Shown here piece after piece: positions 57,831 through 64,000 of a stretch of 64,000 nt of DNA (its first letter is position 1; the number at the start of each line of letters is the position of its first letter). The position numbers and the translations under genes were made by a program. The notes under the pieces are model-generated. The model did not search any database, had not been told where the DNA came from, and saw only the letters and a program-made list of their open reading frames with translations. The stretch lies in contig JAEERY010000013.1 in NCBI GenBank assembly GCA_016286035.1, positions 142,896 through 206,895 of the forward strand. Reading direction: 5' to 3'. Source of the stretch: Lachnospiraceae bacterium (lineage in GTDB: Bacteria > Bacillota > Clostridia > Lachnospirales > Lachnospiraceae).

Positions 57831-59051
57831 TTAAAGGCTTTTCCAAAACGCCTCTATATCATCTCTTTTAGCTTCTATTCTTCCCTGTATCATCTGAGAA
57901 GATCCGCCTCCCTTGGCAGAAAGTTTTTCTCTCATTTTATCCGCAAGTATTTTTGCATCGGCATTACTTCCTCCGGCATAGTATCTGTAGCCGCTTTCGT
58001 CGCTTCCGACAAACAGGCCCGCATATCCGTCTCGAAGCGATACCAGTTCGTTGTATATGTTTTTCATGTTTGCGGCAGAAAGATTCATATCGGTAAACAC
58101 GCATTTATCATAAACACCTGCTTTTATATCCTCTATGATGATCTTTTCGGTGAGTTCTGCAACCTTAGAATTAAGACTCATGTTATCATCCTTGAGATTC
58201 TCTACAAGCTTCGGTACATTGTCGGCATGTGTCGAGAATCCTCTTGCCATGATTTCCAGGTTATCCAGATTGTGCTCAATATATTCAAGAGCCCTTCTTC
58301 CGCAGAGTATACCAAGCTGCATTCCGCCCTTAAACTTCATGAATGAAACGATCTTTATGATGCCTATGGCTCCCGTGTGTGAAACATGAGGTGCACAGCA
58401 GGCACATATATCGACGGTCTTATTCTCATCACCTATCGTTATGAGTCTTACCTGGCCCGCGATGTCTATCTTGCTTCTGTAATCTATATCCTTAAGCTCA
58501 TCTTTTGACGGATAAGAATCTCTTATCGGAAGGTTTTCATACACGATCGTGTTTGCCTGCTTTTCAAGCTCTCTTACCTGTGCGGCATCCAGCAATCCGC
58601 TTACGACCAGTGTGACCGGCTCATCATCACTCAGATGAAAACCTATATTGTCATATCCGAGGCTGTTATGGATAAGTCCCGACAGTATATGCTCTCCGCT
58701 GTGGTTTTGCATTCTGTCAAAACGAGTGTCCCAGTCAAGTTTACATAATACAGCTGTGCCGACTTCGATCTTCTTATCAACCTCATATCTGATATCTGTC
58801 TCGCTCTCGGAAGCAGATCCTATCAGTTCACCGTTTATCACATCTACCGTCATGTTATCAAACGTAAGTGAACCCTTATCTGCGTACTGACCGCCCTCTT
58901 CGGGAAAGAATATGGTTTCCTTTAGTTTTATGTAAACCTTTCCGTTTTCCTCAAAACAGTCTGTGACTACAGTCGAAAGCTCTGTTTTGTAACTGTCTCT
59001 TTCATATATCTTATCTGTCAACTGAGTGATCCTGCCTTTCATTAATACCAT
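57831..59051 (-). CDS. alaX: Alanyl-tRNA editing protein AlaX (long form)
   Basis: A 406-residue stand-alone editing protein clearing Ser or Gly from tRNA-Ala. It has an N-terminal AlaRS-like beta barrel (FFPEEGGQYADKG), the editing domain with zinc ligands HSGEH and CACCAPH, and a C-terminal DHHA1 domain (GGGSSQMIQGR). No ribosome binding site precedes the ATG at 59051. The promoter -10 box ends five bases upstream, which suggests a leaderless message; ATG codon 4 is the alternative. Confidence 0.92.
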   Translation of the reverse strand: MVLMKGRITQLTDKIYERDSYKTELSTVVTDCFEENGKVYIKLKETIFFPEEGGQYADKGSLTFDNMTVDVINGELIGSASESETDIRYEVDKKIEVGTAVLCKLDWDTRFDRMQNHSGEHILSGLIHNSLGYDNIGFHLSDDEPVTLVVSGLLDAAQVRELEKQANTIVYENLPIRDSYPSKDELKDIDYRSKIDIAGQVRLITIGDENKTVDICACCAPHVSHTGAIGIIKIVSFMKFKGGMQLGILCGRRALEYIEHNLDNLEIMARGFSTHADNVPKLVENLKDDNMSLNSKVAELTEKIIIEDIKAGVYDKCVFTDMNLSAANMKNIYNELVSLRDGYAGLFVGSDESGYRYYAGGSNADAKILADKMREKLSAKGGGSSQMIQGRIEAKRDDIEAFWKSL

Positions 59052-59056
59052 TTTTT

Positions 59057-59085
59057 ATTTTACCATTATGAAAGATTCTGCTCAA
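59057..59085 (-). promoter_or_regulatory. alaX promoter, leaderless arrangement
   Basis: Minus-strand -35 TTGAGC (59080-59085), 17-bp spacer, -10 TAAAAT (59057-59062). Transcription should begin near 59050, that is at the A of the alaX ATG. Confidence 0.68.
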
Positions 59086-59115
59086 TGACATTCTTTTTTA
59101 TATGTATGCCGCAAT

Positions 59116-59149
59116 AAAAAACAGCTGCGGAATAAATATACCGCAACCG
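59116..59149 (-). terminator. Terminator after the winged-helix regulator
   Basis: CAGCTGCGG (59122-59130) pairs imperfectly with CCGCAACCG (59141-59149), followed by six T on the minus strand. It lies 18 bp after the regulator's stop. Confidence 0.75.
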
Positions 59150-59166
59150 TCTTTATAAACGTCTAA

Positions 59167-59460
59167 CTAACCCACGCTCTCTTCTATTATCTTTTTTAGC
59201 AGAGCGACATATTCCTCAAACTGACTCATACCGGTATCAGTAAGGGTATATGTAGTCTTTGTTTTTTTGTTCTCTATCACTTTATCGGAGGTGATATACT
59301 GCCATTCTTCCAGTTTCGTGAGCTGTACGCTTAGATTCCCCTTTGTTGTCTGGGTCAGATCCAAAAGCTCATTAAAGGTCTTGGAAGAAGATACTAAAGA
59401 ACTGATTATCTTTATCCTTAACTTCTGGCAGAGTGCCTCCGGGATCTCATTCATGTTCAT
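59167..59460 (-). CDS. Winged-helix transcriptional regulator
   Basis: A 97-residue regulator consisting only of a MarR/ArsR-like winged helix: LRIKIISSLVSSSKTFNELL (helix 1-2), QTTKGNLSVQLTKLEEWQYI (recognition helix) and the wing KKTKTTYTLTDTG, then a C-terminal dimer helix. Its ATG overlaps the stop of the membrane protein gene. It probably controls this two-gene operon through the palindrome at its promoter. Confidence 0.88.
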   Translation of the reverse strand: MNMNEIPEALCQKLRIKIISSLVSSSKTFNELLDLTQTTKGNLSVQLTKLEEWQYITSDKVIENKKTKTTYTLTDTGMSQFEEYVALLKKIIEESVG

Positions 59461-60194
59461 GATTCTTTACCCGTTTTTGCTTCTTCTACTTTCTTCTTAA
59501 TGAGTACACCTATGATTATATAACCTAAACCGAATACAAGGAAACCAAATATGCCGGAAACTGTTGTATATATCTCATAGCCCGGATATTTTATCAGTGT
59601 CGCATGGTCAGTTGTACCGGGCAGGAATGACAGCTCTACCATTGAAATAAACATCTGAACAAACATGATGATCAGGCCAAATATCTTTATATAAGGTTTT
59701 CTCGAAATATTTGAGTAGATGATAATTATCATCAGGAACAATACTGCTGCAGACAGATCCCCCGAGTTTATAAAAATATTGCTTGGGTCGCATTGCGGCA
59801 ACAAGCCGTTATTTATCATGTAATACTGGATCAGGCTTACGATTATTCGAAAAACAGGCAACACGATCGATATCACTGCCCAGGTGTCTATTATGCTTAA
59901 GTAAAATCTGTTATTGTAGCTTTTTTCCTTTTTACAGATCATAACATAAGCAGTCAGCGGAACTGCAAAGGATAAAATACGTGTCAGGACTGTGGAGAAA
60001 ATAAGAAAGTCTGTGGTAACAGCTGTTTTGAATACAAGCATTACCGACAGATACGATGCAAGCGTAAGTGCTATGTTGCATATGCCAAATACAAGGCACA
60101 GTTTATACAGTCCTTCATAGCTTATCTTGGATTCCTCCATGGTACTCTTAATGATGCTGATGTTTTCTATTGCTTCATTTGCCGTTGTGTTCAT
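59457..60194 (-). CDS. Six-helix membrane protein
   Basis: A 245-residue protein with six predicted hydrophobic helices after a 25-residue soluble start, and a Lys-rich C-terminal end. No transporter family motif is seen. Membrane proteins of this kind paired with a small winged-helix regulator are frequent in Firmicutes. The stop overlaps the regulator's start (ATGA). Confidence 0.82.
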   Translation of the reverse strand: MNTTANEAIENISIIKSTMEESKISYEGLYKLCLVFGICNIALTLASYLSVMLVFKTAVTTDFLIFSTVLTRILSFAVPLTAYVMICKKEKSYNNRFYLSIIDTWAVISIVLPVFRIIVSLIQYYMINNGLLPQCDPSNIFINSGDLSAAVLFLMIIIIYSNISRKPYIKIFGLIIMFVQMFISMVELSFLPGTTDHATLIKYPGYEIYTTVSGIFGFLVFGLGYIIIGVLIKKKVEEAKTGKES

Positions 60195-60233
60195 GGTCTT
60201 TCCCTTTCATGTGAATCATGATATTTGTTTTAT

Positions 60234-60250
60234 GGTTTATATTTTAAACC
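60234..60250 (-). promoter_or_regulatory. Palindromic operator GGTTTA-N5-TAAACC
   Basis: A perfect 6-bp inverted repeat with five-base spacer covers the -10 box of the membrane protein/regulator operon, as expected for autorepression by the winged-helix protein. Confidence 0.6.
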
Positions 60251-60268
60251 TGTTTATAATTTTGTCAA
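60241..60268 (-). promoter_or_regulatory. Promoter of the membrane protein/regulator operon
   Basis: Minus-strand -35 TTGACA (60263-60268), 16-bp spacer, -10 TAAAAT (60241-60246), 46 bp before the ATG. Confidence 0.82.
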
Positions 60269-60282
60269 GTAGTTTTTTGAAA

Positions 60283-60319
60283 AATATAAAAACGGCATAA
60301 ACAGCAAATGTTTATACCG
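60283..60319 (-). terminator. Rho-independent terminator of the DUF6033-like gene
   Basis: CGG-x-ATAAACA pairs with TGTTTAT-x-CCG (60293-60319) around GCAAA, followed on the minus strand by TTTTTATATTTTT. It is 29 bp after the stop. Confidence 0.87.
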
Positions 60320-60348
60320 CTCTTATAAAGACCTATATATTTAAATCA

Positions 60349-61113
60349 TCATCCCTTGAAATCTATATGCTGTCCGACCATCATTTCCTGTTCGGTCATG
60401 ACACTGTTCATCCTTGAATTCTGGAAATAATCATCTACCTTCTTTGTTAGTTCTTCAACACTGCTTGCATAGATGATCTCTACATCGTCATCGTTTTCCA
60501 CCTCATCAAAGATGTCGGTCTTTTTGCCCTCGATCCGTTCCTTTTCCTTCTCTTTCTGGGCTTTCTTTTCCTCTGCTTTCTTTTCTGCCCTCTTCTCCTC
60601 GCGCTTCTGCTCTATACGTTCCTTCTGAGCATCCGAGGATTTCTTTAAAACAGCGAAAAATGTAGCAGTTCCTCCGTCGTTAATGGTCATTCCGTAGCCT
60701 TTTACATCGGCTCCCTTGGAATCCATCTGCTTCTTTAGCTCTGACAGACCGTTTGATGCCTGTTCAATGAGACCTTCGTATTTTGCTCTGAAACTCTCAT
60801 CCTCTGCCATCTTCTCGATCTTCTCCTCATCGATAAGAACAACTGTCTTATGAGGATTTGCAAAGCTTGAAGCCATCATCCTTGCCTGATCCTTCTTATC
60901 TTTGCTCACAAGCACAAAATCCATCTTCGAGTACTTTTTCTTGAGCTCTTCATAATATGCTGCGGCTTTGTCAGACAGTTTCGGTTCTCCGACGGTCTTT
61001 CCGTAGTTTGCTTTCTTTACTGTTGTCTCTTCGGTCTTCTTTGCATTTGAAGCCTGATTTGTCGATGACACATAACTGGAAAACGCTTCCTGTGCTGATG
61101 ATACATTCATCAT
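60349..61113 (-). CDS. DUF6033-like protein
   Basis: A 254-residue soluble protein starting MMNVSSAQEAFSSY, with a core (about 50-150) containing KKYSKMDFVLVSKDKKDQARMM (partly quoted) and GYGMTINDGGTATFFAVLKK, typical of the DUF6033 family. A Lys/Glu-rich coiled coil (about 160-195) and an acidic tail follow. Role unknown. AAGGAGG eight bases before the ATG at 61113 decides the start; an upstream open extension to 61329 crosses a hairpin and is not coding. Confidence 0.83.
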   Translation of the reverse strand: MMNVSSAQEAFSSYVSSTNQASNAKKTEETTVKKANYGKTVGEPKLSDKAAAYYEELKKKYSKMDFVLVSKDKKDQARMMASSFANPHKTVVLIDEEKIEKMAEDESFRAKYEGLIEQASNGLSELKKQMDSKGADVKGYGMTINDGGTATFFAVLKKSSDAQKERIEQKREEKRAEKKAEEKKAQKEKEKERIEGKKTDIFDEVENDDDVEIIYASSVEELTKKVDDYFQNSRMNSVMTEQEMMVGQHIDFKG

Positions 61114-61191
61114 AACTCTTACCTCCTTGTAAAATTTTAAATCCTTCACTTCCTTTTGAAGGCATTTAATCAGATATAAAACCACCTTAAG

Positions 61192-61217
61192 CGGGACACC
61201 TTTTATACGGTGTCCCG
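61192..61217. promoter_or_regulatory. Perfect hairpin in the leader of the DUF6033-like gene
   Basis: CGGGACACC (61192-61200) and GGTGTCCCG (61209-61217) form a perfect 9-bp GC-rich stem with eight-base loop. No T-run follows on either strand. It lies 79 bp before the ATG in the 311-bp gap 61114-61424, whose only other feature is the terminator at 61308-61370. Confidence 0.7.
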
Positions 61218-61307
61218 TATATAAATGGTAGCTACAGTTAGGTTTCATGGAGTAATTCGTAAGATTAAAAGATATTCCCTGTACCGGATTCCTTTCCATG
61301 TAACCAA

Positions 61308-61370
61308 AGAAAAAAGAAACAGAAAACACATCCTGCTTCCTTGCAGATAAAAATATGTTCTCTGTTTCTT
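61308..61370 (-). terminator. Long branched terminator of the large lipoprotein gene
   Basis: A 15-bp stem with one mismatch (61314-61328 with 61356-61370) encloses an inner CTGC-TTCCTT-GCAG hairpin (61333-61346). The minus strand continues with TTTTTTCTTT. It lies 55 bp after the stop. Confidence 0.85.
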
Positions 61371-61424
61371 ATATCGGATCTTTTTTATCGATTGTTTATA
61401 GTAAATAAGATATTTGTATGCTGA

Positions 61425-63347
61425 CTAGTCGGCCAGAATGAAATCCGAACATATGTCAAACTGCCCTGACAGTGTGGTCACGGGAAATGTTGCCTTCTCA
61501 CTGTATCTGTTTGTTATATACATACAGCGGTTCGGTATGCCTTCCGGAATTACCATGTCAAAGACTGCAACGCCTCCCTTTACTTTCGAACCCTGATAAT
61601 CTATCATACCTCCCTTCTCGAATTCATAGGTGGTAAGGTTATAGCTTCCCTCGTAAAGATCTACTACCGTATCATCCCTTAACATGACCACCGCAACTCT
61701 ATCATTGGTACCTGGATCTACTTCAGACCCTTCAGGAAGGTATTGTGCAACATCCTCGGGCGGGTTTTCCATTACATATGCCATCGCCCCGTAAGGAGCA
61801 TTATTTACAAACTTTTCCCAGTATGAAGCCTTGCCTGATCTCTTATAGTCAGCAAATGCATACATGGCAGAATCCGAGATATCGGTATCAAAAGTAAATG
61901 TTTTGTCATTCATATCCTTAACGGTAACTGACGTTTTGCTTGGATCATACAAAACATCGTATATCTCTTCTCCGTCAGTTGTCCCTATCACATGGCCCTT
62001 GAAATTGTAAAGCTCGGCATAATTCGAATATACGGCCGTTGATATATCATCACCCAGCCAGGTCAGATTGGCTCCCATTATCGTCTTTTCTACATTTCCG
62101 GTTAAGGTATTTACCAGAATATAGGCACCGGTATGAGGATTTATATGTGTCTCCACAACTACCCAGTCACCGACCTGATACATATCCATGACCGCGTTTG
62201 CAAGAGGTGCATACTCTGTTATGTCATACTCCATGCCGTTTACTGTAAACTTAAGAGCATCATAAGAATATTCCTGCTCAATGGTACCTAGATCATACAT
62301 ACCATAGTAAGCTCTGTCGACTTCCTTTATATCAATGATATTTCCTTCTCCATCGGTCCTGAACCTGCACATCAGCAAAGGATATGTATCCTCAAGCTTC
62401 CTTTCGTGTAAAAGCGTGTAGGTACTGACATCTTCACTTATCCTGTAAGGCGCGATATTTACATTCTTTTGTACGAAATACCCTTCCGTAAACCTTCTTG
62501 CAGTGTACTCATCTGCCGCCTCCTGTGTGTGAGCCTCCATGGTCTGGATCCAGTACTTATAATAGTAATTTTTATTCTCGTCCTTTTCTTTTTCCTGATT
62601 CCATATCAGACCATAAAACTCTTCATTCTTTAAAGGCTCAATATCCTTTGTATCACTGCTTAAGCGCCTGAAAACCCAGTCGGACTGAACCCGTACCATA
62701 TTGAATTTATCGTATTCTTCGTACAGCCTTTCCGTATCCTGGAAAACGTTTTCAAAGATGTAGCTGTCTCCGTTTCCGAGCCATTCAAGAGACATGTAAT
62801 CCCAAAGATGATTGCTTGATATACAGATCGATCCGCCGATCGTCTCCTCATCACATGTATAAAGATCCAGTTCGGGTATATCTATCCTTGTAATGGGATC
62901 CATTCCCGAAAATGACAGTTCGAATCCGGTATATTCTTTCTCCTCAATAAGCTTATCCGTCTCAGGATCGTAGGTCTCATGCTTTTTTACCTTAAAGGTT
63001 CCGTCAAGCGCTACCTCGTCAAATCCTCTTGTGAATACACAGTTGCCGTTCTCATCTATCTTAAGAGTCGCATATTCCTTGTCATTAAGGGTATCGACAA
63101 GCTTCCATTCACCGGCGATGAAGTACATAATGCTTTCTTCGTTTGTTATATCAAGTACGGCCACCCCTTCTTCCTGCTCGGTTTCAGGCTTTTCTTTATT
63201 CTTTTTATCCTTTTTCTTCTTACCGTCTTTATCAGCCTTTTCTTTTTCAATAGTCTCTTCTTCATCCGGCTCTTCTTTTTTTGCACAGCCTGCGACAGTA
63301 AATATGATAAGGAACATGATAAGCAGTCTTAAGAGTTTTTTCTTCAA
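61425..63347 (-). CDS. Large lipoprotein of unknown function (TTG start)
   Basis: A 640-residue lipoprotein. GGGAGG stands eight bases before a TTG at 63347, from which a clear signal follows (KKKLLRLLIMFLIIF, lipobox TVAGC, Cys21). A Lys/Glu-rich linker follows, then a lipocalin-like first domain (EWKLVDTLNDKEYATLKI, about 85-200) and further beta-rich regions to the end. The frame extends upstream to 63392, but only the TTG gives a normal signal peptide and ribosome binding site. Anchored outside; role unknown. Confidence 0.85.
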   Translation of the reverse strand: MKKKLLRLLIMFLIIFTVAGCAKKEEPDEEETIEKEKADKDGKKKKDKKNKEKPETEQEEGVAVLDITNEESIMYFIAGEWKLVDTLNDKEYATLKIDENGNCVFTRGFDEVALDGTFKVKKHETYDPETDKLIEEKEYTGFELSFSGMDPITRIDIPELDLYTCDEETIGGSICISSNHLWDYMSLEWLGNGDSYIFENVFQDTERLYEEYDKFNMVRVQSDWVFRRLSSDTKDIEPLKNEEFYGLIWNQEKEKDENKNYYYKYWIQTMEAHTQEAADEYTARRFTEGYFVQKNVNIAPYRISEDVSTYTLLHERKLEDTYPLLMCRFRTDGEGNIIDIKEVDRAYYGMYDLGTIEQEYSYDALKFTVNGMEYDITEYAPLANAVMDMYQVGDWVVVETHINPHTGAYILVNTLTGNVEKTIMGANLTWLGDDISTAVYSNYAELYNFKGHVIGTTDGEEIYDVLYDPSKTSVTVKDMNDKTFTFDTDISDSAMYAFADYKRSGKASYWEKFVNNAPYGAMAYVMENPPEDVAQYLPEGSEVDPGTNDRVAVVMLRDDTVVDLYEGSYNLTTYEFEKGGMIDYQGSKVKGGVAVFDMVIPEGIPNRCMYITNRYSEKATFPVTTLSGQFDICSDFILAD

Positions 63348-63397
63348 GGCTATATCCTCCCGATTCAATGTTTCATGAGAACATTTTAGCACTGCTT

Positions 63398-64000
63398 TTA
63401 TCCTTTCGCCACAGCTTCACTCTTTCTTGCATATCTAAAAAAGAAGAATACGGCAAATACCAGCATTGGCAGCGTATTTAATGGGAATGTCAGTACGCTC
63501 TGCGCATGCCATCCGACCGCTTTTTCTGAGTCTATGAAGCATATAAGTATGGACGGACTTACGTTTGATACCGCATGCATTATAGCAGCTGGCCATATAG
63601 ATCCGCTCTTTAGTGTTATATAAGTCAGTATCGTACCGAGCATTATACACATAAGAGACATCGCAAGAAATCCGGTATACGGATAACCTATATAATCGGT
63701 ACCGAAATTATGTCCTACATAGGTAAGCGGCCAGTGCCACATCCCCCATACAAATCCCCCTATCAAGACCGCTTTCTTAAAGCCCCATAAGTTTATCATC
63801 TTAGGCATCATGTAGCCTCTCCAGCCTTCCTCTTCGCCAAAGGCCGCAAAGGATGTGAATACTCCCGAAATGATAAGCGCTATCGGTATTATCCAGACGT
63901 TTGTTTTATCCGGTCCCAGTATCTCTATAAGTGATTCTTTGTTTGGGTCATATACTTCCGGTGCTGTCAGCAGTCTTATGACACTTCCAAGTTCCGTATA
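63398..64000 (-). CDS. CPBP intramembrane metalloprotease (partial, N-terminus beyond right edge)
   Basis: The frame is open from the right edge to a stop at 63398 (200 codons seen). It contains the CPBP/Abi motifs EEEGWRG (catalytic Glu pair), GFVWGMWHWPL (second motif with His) and AAIMHAVSN (third motif with His). These are the active site of CAAX-protease-like enzymes such as those processing or protecting against peptides. Six or so membrane helices are visible. An internal ATG near 63811 would drop the first motif and is not the start. Confidence 0.9.
   Translation of the reverse strand, partial: YTELGSVIRLLTAPEVYDPNKESLIEILGPDKTNVWIIPIALIISGVFTSFAAFGEEEGWRGYMMPKMINLWGFKKAVLIGGFVWGMWHWPLTYVGHNFGTDYIGYPYTGFLAMSLMCIMLGTILTYITLKSGSIWPAAIMHAVSNVSPSILICFIDSEKAVGWHAQSVLTFPLNTLPMLVFAVFFFFRYARKSEAVAKG

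Overview
The window reads as a chromosomal segment of a low-to-moderate-GC Gram-positive anaerobe, most likely a Lachnospiraceae member (Butyrivibrio/Roseburia-like). Pointers are strong AGGAGG-type ribosome binding sites, sigma-A promoters with TTGACA/TATAAT boxes, a CIRCE element, Firmicute-type LexA boxes in front of recA, a clostripain-family peptidase, cytoplasmic GH51 arabinofuranosidase and several clostridial DUF families. Nearly every gene is on the minus strand; only three convincing genes are on the plus strand (21863, 49215, 51743). No rRNA, tRNA, CRISPR array, insertion sequence or prophage was seen.

Region 1 (1-16.5 kb) is an accessory-looking string of small genes: lipoproteins, five GNAT acetyltransferases, Nudix and HAD hydrolases, a TfoX-N protein, an EAL phosphodiesterase with a decayed GGDEF domain, an ankyrin protein, a crcB remnant, a relic of a rolling-circle Rep protein, and a cassette of a 60-residue peptide with two radical-SAM enzymes. 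A 42-residue membrane peptide with an excellent ribosome binding site lies at 8451-8579.

Region 2 (16.6-27.1 kb) holds metA (predicted acetyl-CoA type), ligA, rluF, a MATE exporter, a RACo-like ASKHA protein convergent with a Cys-rich protein, an arabinofuranosidase, an SH3b-NlpC/P60 wall hydrolase and a zinc-ribbon/C-type-lectin membrane protein.

Region 3 (27.2-39.8 kb) is the conserved core: rny, recX, recA (SOS promoter), cinA, a chemoreceptor, pgsA, rimO, rpoZ, gmk, yicC and rqcH. It covers RNA decay, recombination, phospholipid synthesis, ribosome modification and ribosome quality control.

Region 4 (39.8-46.2 kb) looks like an envelope signalling module: clostripain-like C11 peptidase, von Willebrand A lipoprotein, anti-sigma-like protein and ECF sigma factor.

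Region 5 (46.3-64 kb) has trkA with a CPA1 antiporter, a Cys-containing XRE regulator, a CIRCE-controlled small heat-shock protein, a second MATE exporter, a KAP-type P-loop NTPase behind a glycerol-1-phosphate dehydrogenase, an alaX-DUF4230-membrane protein operon, a membrane protein/winged-helix regulator pair, a DUF6033-like protein, a large lipoprotein with a TTG start, and a CPBP protease that runs off the right edge.
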